Positions 1-11,824 of a stretch of 64,000 nt of DNA are shown here, in pieces. The translations under genes and the position numbers were made by a program. The stretch comes from Oscheius tipulae. Taxonomy: Eukaryota > Nematoda > Chromadorea > Rhabditida > Rhabditidae. Where the stretch lies: NCBI GenBank assembly GCA_037178975.1, contig JASJZH010000006.1, positions 5,828,001-5,892,000 on the forward strand. The letters are read 5' to 3'. Numbering within the stretch: the first letter of the stretch is position 1; every line of letters starts with the position of its first letter. A model generated the notes under the pieces. The model had not been told where the DNA came from and did not search any database. It was given only the letters and a program-made list of their open reading frames with translations.

Positions 1-41
1 GATACAAGGTGTTGTCTGGGGTAAAATGACTACTGGATGAC

Positions 42-906
42 TTATGGCTTGACGTAAGTCTTATGAACGAAGCGAACCATGCTGACATCGCCGTCAACTG
101 TGATCTGGTCTATTTCTCTTGGGCTGTTGTTGGGTCGATAGTTGAATTTGACGTACGGAAGCCCATCTACATCCACCTGAAGCAAATAAAGTATTATTTC
201 AGTGCAAAACCATACCGCTACACTCTTCTCGTAAGCGTGAACTACGATATCGTGGGTAATTCCTTTGCTGAAGGGGAACTGTCCAATGTGTCTTTCCTCG
301 TTGAGCCATGTCCCGTTCGATGTACTGTTTCGAACGACCGCTTCCTGCAAGGTCATTGTTAGATCTTCGTCCCCGTTACAGATCTGACGTTGAACTAGAA
401 AAACTGCAAGGTAATGACTCAGATAAGATGGGCGTGTCGGGTCGACCGGGGCTGTAGGCTACGTACAGCACAAAACCTAACCTTCACTTTCGGCTGGGGC
501 ATGTCGACCCGGAAATGGAAGAAGAACTCCTGACCAGACATGAAGTTAATGTTGAATCGGACGGCCGTCAGAGAAGGAGTCAAGGTGATCTTGACTGATT
601 GAGGACTCACAAAACATTTCTCGAGAAGATCGAACGAGAAGGGAACAGCCTAAAGAGGAAATGATACCATTCAATAAAAAGACTTACTGGTCGATCAACG
701 GTGATGAGACGTTCCTCTTTCTCAGATGGGTTTCCGACCAGCAGTTTTCCATCAAGGCCGACAGACAACTGAAAAAGTGAAAGTGAAGAAGGATGCTTCA
801 TTCTTTTAAGGTTCGTATCGACATGACAGTATGCAATGACGAATGTAAAGCTGTATGAAACAAGACACGCGCAGTAAGTGAAATGAGCGAAGGCTTTCTT
901 ATTCAT
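42..906 (-). CDS. second galectin-like coding block (own gene or tandem-repeat C-terminal half)
   Basis: Exons on the minus strand give the C-terminal half of one galectin-like sheet (FTFVIAYCHLSVGLDGKLLV) followed by a complete, more divergent galectin domain: FNINF, then FHFRVDMP in place of the usual HFNPRF, then W-L-N-EER, PFSKGITHDIVV, VDVDGLPYVKF and ITVDGDVSMVRF, ending at a stop at 42-44. A 39-nt intron splits the last domain. The divergent HFNPR strand suggests altered or lost sugar binding in this domain. I could not find an in-frame junction to the galectin exons at 899-1660. The only local ATG is at 906-904, and it would begin with an unusual stretch. It may be a separate gene, or the joining exon may use a splice site I missed. 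Confidence 0.5.
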
Positions 907-1660
907 CGTCAACAGCGTAGCCGTCTTCGTCCTAAAAAGCCAATGTGAGCATGACGCAAAACTTGACAATGATCAAATATCAACAAGCTGAAATGTAGAC
1001 TAACCGCAGGTTGGTATTGAATATAGTCGATTCGGAGATTTCCACTGATGGCTATTGTCTGGATGTATTCCGTGTTTATGCGATGAGCGTAATCGCAGAC
1101 ATGCCGACCATTGACAGCAACCTACAATTTTTATGTGAAAACAAAAAGAGGGTGAGACCTTGAAGTAGCTTTCAAAAGCTGCAATCCTGATCGTGAATGG
1201 TTTTCCTTCCTCGAAAGGATTGACATATCTCTCTTCCGCCCCCCATTGGTTGCTAACGTACGAATTAAGAACGAGCTTGTTGTCAGGTGGTCCAGAGAAC
1301 CTGAAAAAAAATAATTGAATCAAATCTTAAAGGTACTCACCATCCTCCAGGCTTTTCGAATCTTGGATTGAAATGAAGCGCCTTGTTATCCATGTGATCG
1401 CCACTGATGAGCAGCCCGCAACAAAGATCTATCGAGAATCTGAAAACTGGTCAGATAAAAAACTTCGGTATAAACTTTTTCTGATCAGAGGTGAAGGGAG
1501 GTTCAACCAAGCCACTGATGAGTATCGATCTTCCTGGGAAGATGCCGCCGGGAATTGTGCCCACATACGGAATTTCCTGTGAGAAAATAAATAAAAATCA
1601 AATTGAAAATCATACTGGGCTCCGGACTACATTGTCCTGATCGTCAGCTTCCTGTGACAT
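899..1660 (-). CDS. galectin-domain protein (galectin 1)
   Basis: Beta-galactoside-binding lectin, probably secreted without a signal peptide as is usual for the family. The start ATG (1660-1658) lies five bases after a good acceptor ending TTTTTGCAG, so it is probably trans-spliced. I join exons across short introns into an N-terminal leader (MSQEADDQDNVVRS), then one complete galectin fold: a G-x-IPGGIFPGRSILISG strand, the HFNPRFE carbohydrate-recognition strand, an N-x-W-G-x-EER segment, PFEEGKPFTIRI, then VAVNGRHVCDYAHRI and IQTIAISGNLRIDYIQ. All key binding residues (H, N, R, W, E, R) are present. The last exon adds DEDGYAVDDE and stops at 899-901. The downstream DNA continues with galectin-like exons (42-906), so this may instead be the first half of a tandem-repeat galectin with an exon I have not joined correctly. 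Confidence 0.72.
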
Positions 1661-2195
1661 TATTCCTGCAAAAAGAACATTAATTGAATGAGTAAGCAAC
1701 TGATAAGAAAATGTTTTCAAGATCTGCAGAAATTCGTTATGAACAGGAGCAATACTTCAACGCCCCGTGTCGCTCGAGAGAAAGAAGGAGAGAAAATGTT
1801 GATAGAGAGCTGAATCATCGAATGTACGGGCGCAAAAAATGATTGTTTGCAAAAATAAACACATGCGGCCCATTTTTTTGGCTACGATAGCCTGCCGAAT
1901 AAATTTTGCGTACGCACTGGCCCCACGTTGCCTATTCCGTTCAAATACAATTTTCGATCTTTTATTAAATAGACCGTTGCATAATCTTGTTATTTTTAAC
2001 AACTATGCGAATTCACAAACTTGTTTCTCCGTTTGAATGTAGTTGAACTTCCTTTCATTTCACAATTTCATCAAAAATCAATAAGTCTCACTTTTACGAC
2101 TTTCAGATCGGGTCGTACAAACCAGACAGCACTGTGGACAGGCACGTCTTCGATTGCTTGGGTTCAAGCCAGGAGCGGCTAACATCTATCTAGAA
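1661..2195. other. intergenic, divergent promoter region
   Basis: Between the galectin start (minus) and the mannosidase start (plus). It is AT-rich, and the short open frames on both strands show no recognisable protein. A pyrimidine-rich acceptor (GACTTTCAG, ending about 2106) probably starts the mannosidase 5' leader, by trans- or cis-splicing. Confidence 0.4.
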
Positions 2196-5100
2196 ATGCC
2201 TCGGTCACAGAGGAACACGCTCATTTATTTAGTTTTCGGTACTTTCGTTGTAGTGAGCATTTTGTTGTACACGAGTCTCGATTCTTCACGCACAACAGAG
2301 CTTGGGGCTCGCAGCAGACAATCTGTGAGTTTTTATGTTTATATTTTACTATTTCATATTGAGATCGAAGTAGAAAACCTCAAGAAGGTTGTACATGATC
2401 TCAATGACCAGCTCAAAAACAATCGCGATGCCATGGAGAAGATTCGATCCAATTTGGCGAAGGAGGAAGAACAGATGAAAAACAAGAAGAATTTAGGTAA
2501 GATGTCCATGTCTTCAAAACACTGTTCAGTTCACGAAAATGCCGTCTATGACGAGAAAGAGGAGGCTATCAAGGATCAGCAGAAGAAACTTGAGAGTTAC
2601 AAAGGCAAGCCTGATGACAAAGCAGATTTTGAAGTTAGAGGTACAATGCTTCATTTTCAAATTCAATTTTACATTTGAAGAAGATCCGGCGAAACATGGT
2701 GGTAAAGTCGCGGTCGTTCACCAGGCGTTGCACAAGACAACAACGCTCGCTGTATCGAGCAATGTCTGCATGATGAGAGCCAACTTCAGTCATACGAAAT
2801 CCGATGTCCAGGTAAATCTATTCATTTAAAATATTTAGCTGGCTTTTCAGATGCTCGATGTGTACAAGACATTGAAGTTTGACAATCCTGATGGTGGCGT
2901 TTGGAAGCAAGGATGGGAAGTCACCTACGAGGAAAATGAAGTCTCTTCGGAGCCGACGCTCCAAGTCATTGTTATTCCGCACTCTCACTGCGATCCAGGT
3001 AATAAACTTACTTTGAAGCTTTTATACATTTCAGGCTGGATCAAGACCTTTGACCAATATTACCAGGATCAAACCAGTCAAATTCTGAACGGAATGGCCA
3101 AGCATTTGGGTGAAAAGCCTGACATGAGGTTTATTTATGCTGAGATGTCCTTCTTCGAGAGATGGTGGAGAGAGCAAACCGAGGAAACAAGAAAGAAAGT
3201 TAAGGGGTAGGCTTTTGGAAAATATGATTCTCTATATCTCGTTTTAGCTATTTGGATACTGGCGTCTTCGAAATTGTTACTGGCGGATGGGTGATGACTG
3301 ACGAGGCTAACTCTCACTATTTTGCCATTATCGCTGAACTCTTCGAAGGACACGAATGGCTAAAAAACCACCTAGGTTTAACCATTTTTCCCTTTTCCAT
3401 TTCTGTGCTCTACAAAAACAGGGCAACTGTACTAATTCGGCTAAAAATAAAAGCTCAATCCACCATTCCTAGAAAAGAAACGTAGGTTCTGTATTCCAAA
3501 AACTGTATCAGAATAGAATTGCGTGGTAAGCTGCAACAACTGTGGTAGTAAGAGAGATGCGGTTTAGGATTTTGCTTTCAGCAGTCTGAGATTTATTGCT
3601 CTGTTTTTGTAGTACTTTCTTTTGTCCTATTTTGTAGTATTCAAACCATCTCATCCTATGTACTTGTGATCGCTTTTTTAATCATAATACTTACTTCAGA
3701 TTACCGCCCGAAAGCACATTGGTCCATCGATCCTTTCGGACTTTCGCCCTCCCTTCCTCTATTGTTGTCAGCTTCGAACATTACCAATGCTGCCATGCAA
3801 AGAATTCACTATTCCATAAAGAAACATTTGGCCAAGAACAAGCAACTTGAGTTTGCTTGGCGGCAGATGTGGGGTAGGACTGCTCAAAGTTGCGTTAGAA
3901 CCCAATTTTTTAGGTGCGCAAGGTCAAAAAGATGTCCATGCTCATGTCTTCCCGTTTTATTCTTACGACATTCCTCATACCTGTGGTCCTGAGCCAGCTG
4001 TGTGCTGCCAATTTGACTTCAAGTAAGCTTTAACTTTCTTCCCAATCCATGCATATAAAAGACGGCTTCCTGGAAGCGGAGACAACTGCCCATGGAACAT
4101 TCCTCCGCAAGAGATCAGCGATGGAAACGTGGCCAGCCGAGCCCAAAAGCTGTATGACCAATACCGGAAAAAGAGCCAGTTGTATGGTACCAATGCTCTC
4201 CTGATCCCATTGGGCGATGACTTTAGGTGGGATGATTGAATGCGGTTGATAAGGTGTTATTTTTAGATATGCCGGTGATTTTGAATGGAATGCTCAGCAT
4301 GCCAATTACAAGAAGTTGTTTGAATACATGAACTCGAAGAAGGAGTGGAACGTGAAGGCGAAATTTGGAACCCTGTCCGATTATTTCAAATTGATGGAAA
4401 AGGAACTGAGCAACATGAACAAGGAGCTGCCAGTATTGACAGGAGACTTTTTCACCTATGCGGACAGAGATGATCATTACTGGAGCGGTAAGGCACCACT
4501 TAGGCTTCTTTTACATTTATCGATTAACAGGTTACTTTACTTCTCGACCCTTCTACAAGCAGATGGATCGTGTTCTACAGCATTATCTTCGTTCCGCTGA
4601 GATCGCTATCACCATGGCTTCGATGAAAGGGTTCAAGAACAATGCTGTAAGACAAAGAATCGGACAAAATATCTTTACTTACAGATTTACTCTTCTCTGG
4701 TCAGCGCTCGCCGCCATCTCTCGCTTTTCCAGCATCACGACGGTGTTACCGGCACTGCTAAGGACCATGTTGTCATTGATTACGGATCAAAGTAGGCTAA
4801 CTAATGTCAGCATAACTTTTTCTGTCTAGAATGCTTGCTGCTCTAGATCGTTGCAACTCTGTTCTCGCCGCGTCATTGGAGCATCTTTTGGATAGCAAGC
4901 AATTGGAGTTAGGCAACTTCGAACACAGACCGGAGCAAGATATTCTACCAACAAAGAAGGTGTTCAACGCTGGAAGGTAAAGCTTCCATAAAGCTCTTAA
5001 CAACCTTTGGCTTAGCACTGTGGTTGTCTTCAATACCCTCAGTCGTCCTCGTTCTGAGCCAATCTGTGTTTTGGTTAACTCAGCTACTACTGGCGTCAAA

Positions 5101-6921
5101 GGAGACGACGTAAAGCAGCAGATATCTCCCGTCTTCGAATACAAAAACGAAAATATTCTTGTGGCAGAAGGCAAATATGAGGTATAATTCTATATACTGC
5201 TTTACCTATTTATTACAGCTATGTTTCCTCAAAACAATCAAAGCGTTCGCCTTGGGGGCTTTTGAACTGACCGATGGCTTGACGATTCCCACGGCAGCTG
5301 TATTCACAAACGACAACTTCAACCTTGGGTAAGACTTTTAGTTTTCTCTTAATGAATCATTTCAGTGACTTCAAAGTCAGTCCCTTGGAGGAAACCGTCA
5401 CTTTGGACAACGGAGAGATCAAGGCCACGTTCAATGCTCAGTCGGGTTTTTTGAAAACAATCACCCCAAAAGGAAAAGCTGCTACTGACATCAATCTTCA
5501 ATTTGTCAGCTATGGCGCTCGAGGACACAGATCACGTGAGTTTTTAGAAAACCTGAACATAAGAGATGAACTTTGTTATAGTCACATTCGAACAGCGTTT
5601 GTGTAAGTTTACTCGTTGTTAGCCAGCCTCCGTGACAGAACGTGTTCAAAACCTTGGTCGAGTGTTTTGATGTAAAACAAACATTTTCAGTCGGAAATGG
5701 TGGAGGAGATGATCTCTCTGGAGCATATCTCTTCCTTCCGGACGGAGCTGCAAAGCCTTTGCATGTTTCTGGACACAGCGTTGTGGTACTTGATGGTCCG
5801 GTGGTGAAACACGTTGTCGTAGCTGCTCACAAGGAAGTTCAAGCTCTGCAGACTTACACTCTTTACGAGAACAGCTACGACCTCGAAATCGAAACTGAAG
5901 TCGATATCAGGTGAGCGCTTCCCGAATATTTTATTCATTCTCAACTTCAGTCAAAAGAGAACCAACTTCGAGCTGGCTATGATGATGAAAACTTCGATCA
6001 AGAGCGGAGATGATCTGTATACCGATCTGAACGGAATGCAAATGATCAGAAGAGTCCGCATGCTAGATAAACTCCCTCTTCAAGCTCATTACTATCCTAT
6101 GCCCGGCAGTGTCTTCATTGAGGTTGCTAGTTTGCCTTTTGTTTAAAATTTGTAGTCCAGGATTCCGATGTTCGAGTCAACATGCTTGGAGCACAAGCTT
6201 TAGGAGTCGCAAGTTTGAGAGAGGGAGAGATTGAGATAATGCTTGACAGAAGACTTAACCAAGACGATGGAAGAGGCCTTTTCCAGGTAAGACTAAGTTG
6301 AAACTGACAATATCCATTATTTAGGGAGTTCTCGACAACCACAGAACTGTCTCCCGATTCCGTCTTCTTGTTGAACCCCAATCCGGTTCAATGCCTTCTG
6401 CAGAGGATCGTGTTGGATTCCTCTCAACTGTGGCCCATGCTTCATCTCTGGAATTACATTATCCATGGATCCGAATGAACACCAAGGGAGCAGTCGCAGC
6501 TAAATCTGTTCCTGGTCTCGGAGCAAATCTGCCATGTGATTTGCATATCGTAAATCTGAGGTTAGTTTGTAAACTTTGGATTTTCACGTTTGTCTTGTAG
6601 AGTACTAGCCAAATCGACTGACTACGAGAACAATCCAGGTGTTTCTATCCCTCTAAATGAGGCTGCTCTCATTCTGCACAGAACTCTTCCCGACTGTAGG
6701 AGTGAGCTGAAACTAGACAACAAATGCCAAGCGGTATCAAACATGGTAAGTCTCAGAGCCGTATGTTGAAAACATTTTCCTAGATTTCTGCTGAGAATCT
6801 CTTTCCGAAAGTCACGAAGGCAAGTGGAGGAACGCTAACTATGATGTATGAAGAAACCGAAGCTCTAAATTTTTTCACGGTCGAACCACAACAAATGCGG
6901 TCGATCAAATTGCAATGGTAG
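2196..6921 (+). CDS. aman-2: Golgi alpha-mannosidase II-like enzyme (GH38)
   Basis: Type II Golgi membrane glycosidase that trims mannose residues during N-glycan processing. Translation from 2196 gives a short cytosolic tail, one membrane anchor ([17 protein letters not shown]), then a charged coiled-coil stem rich in K/E, then the catalytic region over about 20 short introns. Visible motifs: the zinc-binding HSHCDPGW, the nucleophile segment WSIDPFG, GDDFR with the second catalytic Asp, [10 protein letters not shown] and VCCQFDF (typical of the Golgi II type rather than lysosomal), and [13 protein letters not shown] with the remaining zinc ligand His. One intron (about 3374-3700) is much longer than the rest. 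The residue after IDPFG is Leu where His is usual (IDPFGHS). It ends SIKLQW, stop 6919-6921, with AATAAA at 7080-7085. The symbol is by family; assignment to aman-2 rather than a paralogue is inference. Confidence 0.9.
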
Positions 6922-7191
6922 ATGCCAATTTCTTGCTTTTTTTGGGATTCATTAGTATACAAGTAGCCAGTAGCCACATTCCACGGTGTCTGCGACTTGG
7001 GTATCACCGTGTATTTTTTGTGATATGTGTCAGCTATTATTGATGTACAGGTATTACATATATGTTACTTATAGTTGTAAATAAACATTAAGCAGTGCTT
7101 ATGCGCGAAAAGCTCAACAACAAAGGCGTTTTATTGCCTTTTGTAAATACAACTATTAAAATGCGAGACAACAGAAGAATTTATTTATTGT

Positions 7192-9008
7192 TTACATCTC
7201 GTCATATTCATCAAGATCCGAGAACATCTCCATCTCATCACCTCCTTCTTCGTGATTATCCATCATACCTCCGACGTCGTACAGAGCGGCAGCTTGTAGA
7301 TCAGGATCCTAAAACATCTTTAGTCACGGAAACTTGTTGAGTTACCGCTCCCTGCTTCTTATATTCGAAAACTTGTGACAAAGCGAACTCCAAAACGCGC
7401 TTTGGTCCGCGGTCGTCTATTGGCAACATCCCAGCAATTCCCAGTATTTCTCCGGCTTCTTGGATAAAGTAAGAGAGATCCGTGTCCACACATCTGTTGG
7501 CCAGCTGAGCAAGCCTGATATCCGGCGTGCTAAGCATCTCATCCAAATCAAACAGTTCCAGCTGTGGTGGTGGCAACTCGCAAAAGACGGGAGGGACCAC
7601 GGCTGGCTGAAGAGGAGGAAGGGGGATCTCGAAGGTTGGTGTGATGAGTGTCAAAGGCTCGTGCTTCACTCCCATCTGATCAAATGCCCTGAACGATCCT
7701 TTTGCGGTAACAAAGATTCGTTAACCTTAAAACTTTGGGCCAGTGCATTATATCGAAGACACCGAGCGATTGCTGGAATGTTTTCATGACATCGAGATTG
7801 AAAGTCATGTCCATATCTCCTTCTTGCATACATGCCTGAAGCCAAACACTTGTAAACAAACAGGTAAAAGTGACCTTCAATTGATTAGAAAGATACAAAT
7901 GATCTGGAATCACATGATAGTCCATTATATCTGGTGCAGTTGCATCAATCTTGTTCAAGTTGAGTCCATTCAAGAGGTATTCCATAATTGTGTCCTGATA
8001 CAGCTAGCATGTCAAGAAAGAATTGTAACCTACAAATATTTTGCCATTTTCTTCTTTCTCGATGTAACCATCGGTAAACATTTGTACAGATCCACATACA
8101 GCTATTTTTCCAGGCTGAAACATGTTGCTAGACAAGGACAAGGACTGGTACAAAAAAAACCTGGTTATCGTTGAAGGCAAGAACAGGACGTGACGAGGGA
8201 TAGCACACGCTTCCTGTTGATAGTATAGGAATACATTGCTTGTTCACGTTGATAGTAGCTCCAAACGGATAGACAAACGATAAAGTTCTGAAAAAGAATA
8301 ATGCTGGAAGTATTTTCCTTACTGTGAGTTGTTCTGTTGATCGCTGCTGACAAGCTTTCCTGCCCCTTCGGCTATACTTCTGTTCAAAACTCCATTGGCT
8401 ACCAATGCTTCTTTTGGATTGAAATACTTGTAGAATATCGTTCGAATCACGCAATCTAAATGAATTTGCATGCTCGTCCAATTCTGTTTTGAATTACCTG
8501 TGTTGACACTCATTCCAAACTCTTCTAGCAAAAAATTGATGTTCGTTGAGGTGGCCGACTCCGGACCTTCTCCCATCATGACAAAGACAGAGCCTCCAGT
8601 ATTGATGAAGCTTCTTATCGATTCAATCTAGCGAGACTATTAGCAAACTTGAAACATTTGCTACCTCTTCTGCCGTGAACTTAGCCTTTGGCTGTGGGAA
8701 GATGATCGCTCGGACGTCGTTTAGCACATTCTCACTGATTTCCGTCGTGTTTCTGTTATAAAAGTTTAATGGGATTTCAAAACTTAGCTTACGGTTCTAT
8801 ATTCCACTCATTTTTCAGCTTACGATTAATGGTTCTCAATCCAGAATGTAAGGTAAAAGGCTCTTTCTTCGACTGATCTACCAGAATTTTGTGTCCTCTT
8901 TTGAACTTAAGAGCCTGGAAGACAGATACGATGCTTCCAACACTACTTTACCTCATCTGGAATACCTTCTCCATTCACCGTTCTATGTGGATACAGAATA
9001 GGCGGCAT
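7192..9008 (-). CDS. osm-6: IFT52 (OSM-6) intraflagellar transport protein
   Basis: IFT-B core subunit needed for building cilia; in nematodes it acts in sensory neurons. Translating the minus strand from ATG 9008 gives MPPILYPHRTVNGEGIP, then the N-terminal GIFT-like domain with an isolated FVMMGEGPES strand-turn, a YFNPKEALVANGV segment, and the AVCGSVQMFTDGYIEKEENGK region. The C-terminal half has a proline-rich linker (LPPLQPAVVPP) and an acidic tail ending DLDEYDEM. About ten short introns interrupt it. The AATAAA (minus) at 7180-7185 lies only seven bases past the stop. A perfect RFX X-box sits 45 bp upstream of the ATG (9053-9066), which independently supports a ciliary gene. Orthology to C. 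elegans osm-6 is inferred from the whole-protein pattern. Confidence 0.9.
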
Positions 9009-9052
9009 TGTGGTGAACAGAACAGTTGTCAGCTACTGAGAGGGCGCGTTCC

Positions 9053-9066
9053 GTTGCTATGGCGAC
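9053..9066 (-). promoter_or_regulatory. X-box (RFX/DAF-19 binding site) of the IFT52 gene
   Basis: On the minus strand the 14-mer is GTCGCCATAGCAAC. It matches the nematode X-box consensus GTYNCC-AT-RGNAAC at every position. It lies 45 bp upstream of the IFT52 start codon, in the orientation of transcription. DAF-19/RFX control of IFT genes through this site is established in C. elegans. Confidence 0.88.
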
Positions 9067-9684
9067 GAGCAACCGCATGTTTTATGACTATTCCCCCATA
9101 ATTGTTCGAGGAATGCTGAATGTGATGCTCGTAGAATGCCAGACTCTCTCGCAGGACTGATTTTTTGAAACAAATTTGCAACGTTCAACAACAAGCAATA
9201 TCGGAAACTACAGTTTATTAGAAGACCAGAATAAGGAAAACATCTGTGCATCCGTTAGATACCTTTCTCATATAACATCTTTCTACCAAGACTTTCGCAC
9301 AGGGACAATATACAAAGTAGAATGTGGAAGGGAGCATCCGGAAACTACACGTGTGGAAAGAATGTACAAACAGCAAGAGACGAGTCAATAGAAACCGGGA
9401 GAGGAAGATCAGTTGCTGAAAATTAGAAGATTATCACGGTTACCAAATATTTTTCAATGTTATTTCTTGATTCTATTCTATGTTAAGAAGCTAAACTTAC
9501 ACGAGAATGTCAATTGAGTAATGGTTATTTGAGGACAGAACAGGTGCAGGAAACTCAGTCTCTGAAAGAATCATCTGTCCAAATCGAGAACAGAATATCG
9601 ATTCAGACAAACATTTTTGCTTGTGTTAGTTGTGGTATTTTGTGAGGCAGATAAAGAAATAAAAAGATAAACGAAAGTGAGCAC
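9067..9684. other. intergenic region between IFT52 and the TMBIM gene
   Basis: Holds the IFT52 upstream region and, at the far end, the 3' UTR of the TMBIM gene. I see no protein-coding pattern, tRNA or repeat in it. Confidence 0.35.
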
Positions 9685-11824
9685 TTACTTGCTGGAACCG
9701 AAGAGAGACAGCAACATCCAGAAAATGTAAACGATGTCGAGGAAGATTTGGATGGCGGCGAAGATGTGGTCCTCCGGGGAAATTTCGTACTTGCGTCCTC
9801 CCATAATCATCTAGAATATACTTGTTATAATTTTCCAAGTTTTAATACCTGGACGTCGATGGCCAAGTAAAACATGAACAGAATGGCAGCCAGAAGAGCG
9901 TAGATGGTGTACAGGAACTTAATCTTAAAGAAGGCGACAGAGATGGCAGCGACGATTCCGAAGACAAGGAGACACATGGAGAGAATGAACATGACGCCCA
10001 TCATGCTGAAATTAAGTTTCTCAAGATTAAGAGTTCATAATACTTGGTGAGATCGCGTTTGGTGGTGCTGGCGTACACAACGATGCTTCCACAGCAGACG
10101 GTGCAGATGATTAGAGCCAAGAGAACCGTCTCGACTCGATGATGAGCAGTGATCATCATGGTCATGTATCCGACGGCCAGAGTCTGAAACCCAATCTAGA
10201 AATAAAACAAGGTAGATATTTACGAAAACTCCAGTCATGACAAGATTGATAGGGAAGGATCGTCGGACAGACTCGCAGCACATAAGAACCAGGTAGACAA
10301 CGAAGAAGGTACCACTGAAAACTTTCTCTTAACAAAGAAGAGTGTGAAATACTTACTAAGCGCACCAGTAGAGAGCCATGTTGGCTCTAACAAACGTCAT
10401 GGTATCTCTGTTCGTGTAAGGAATAGCCGTCATGACGGCAACAACGAGAAGCTGAAAAGAGGTTCCTTCTTGTGAAAATTTAGACTTACCATGATAGTAA
10501 CGAGCATGAAAACCTTGCGGATGAAGGCAGCACGGATGGTAACATCACTGAACTGCATATTCTTGTATCCATCGTTGGCTTCAGGATCAGCGTGGGAGTA
10601 GTTGGCTCCTCCACCCATCATGTTAGGATGCATCGGCATCGGAGGCGGCTGCTGGTATTCTGAATTATTGCCACGTTGCAGAACAAAAAAGAAGCACTCA
10701 CGTTGCTGTCCAGTCCATCCAGCAGGAGGGGGAGCATTGGCCCCGTAGGGGTTTCCGTATTGCGGATTATATCCCGGCTGTCCGTAAGGGCCGCCACCAG
10801 ACATTGCTGAAGAATATTGTTGTAGTGAGAAAGCTGTGACAGAATGTTACGAAATGAATGAGTCACTGATCAGGTAGTACACTGTTATGCCGCCAATATT
10901 CGTTTTTATAGTATGGAGAACACATTGGCTTTGCATATGATTTAGATCATATAACAGAAATTTTTGATGTTGGATGAGGGATTGAGGGAACGAGACAAAT
11001 TAAAGTTAGAATGGTTTCTAGAGAACAGCCAAATTTATTTACGAAGCTATGCGATAATCCTCTTTAGGCTATGTGACGGCAAGGAGAGGATGTGAATGAC
11101 GCCAAAAGGCTTCATAATGTTCTATTCTAGCTTTTGCTAGACGTAAACAACATGTGCTGTAATAAGATTTTGGGTACGTGTACAAACTTTCTGCGAAAAT
11201 AAATAATGAGAACAAAGAATAGTTGAGTTATGGAGCAAACAGTGGAGAAAATGACCAATACAGGGGGCAAGACAAGGGGAGAGGGACTGGTGCGCCAAAA
11301 CTCGCTAGCGGAACCCTCGCGAGGTGCGAGAGACGCAGATGTGGTTGACATCAAAACAATCGATGCGCAGCTCCCGTTGTTGCGAAACACTGTTATAAGC
11401 CTTGTAAGAAGTTCCGAGAGAGAGGAACCTTTCGCATTACGCTCTGGTAGCAGTCACTGGTGAAACTGTGCACCTTTTTAAACTTCCTCTCGAGAATGAC
11501 ACAGACGAAAAGCGAACATAAATAGACCAAATGATACTTTTAATGTCATTATGGGTAGATCTAAGCAGAAAACATATATTAAAATTGAACGAACCTTGTT
11601 GATATCCACCCGGGTAGTTCGGCGCCGACGGATTGTTGAGTAGCTGTTCTAAATAAAGCAAGTTGCTATGGTAATACTTTTTCAGGCAAACAGGTTAACT
11701 CCTCACAAGCCCCTCCCTACAAAATTTATAAAAACGGGGATTACTTTGCATTTCCGGAGCGAAGCAGTTATTGAAACGTTCAAAATAAACATAAATCGAC
11801 TTACCTTCCTGTCTTCCAGACATC
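9685..11824 (-). CDS. TMBIM/Lifeguard (BAX-inhibitor-1 motif) membrane protein, two first exons
   Basis: Seven-transmembrane protein of the TMBIM (Lifeguard/NMDA-receptor-associated) family, known as an intracellular-membrane calcium-leak and survival factor. From ATG 10804 it starts MSGGGPYGQPGYNPQYG, a Pro/Gly/Tyr-rich cytosolic N-terminus. This is followed by FSDVTIRAAFIRKVFMLV and successive membrane segments, and it ends with IQIFLDIVYIFWMLLSLFGSSK (stop 9685-9687). The C-terminal block (GGRKYEISPEDHIFAAIQIFLDIVYIF) is the family signature. A second set of 5' exons lies upstream: ATG TCT GGA AGA CAG GAA at 11824-11806, and an exon at about 11645-11592 encoding EQLLNNPSAPNYPGGYQQ. Both 5' routes end in phase 1 and join the same exon (YQQPPPMPM), which supports alternative promoters. 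The family includes C. elegans xbx-6, but I find no X-box here. Confidence 0.88.

Noticed and set aside
11230-11463. 77-codon open frame, plus strand
   Set aside because: Lies in the intron region between alternative TMBIM exons; not protein-like.
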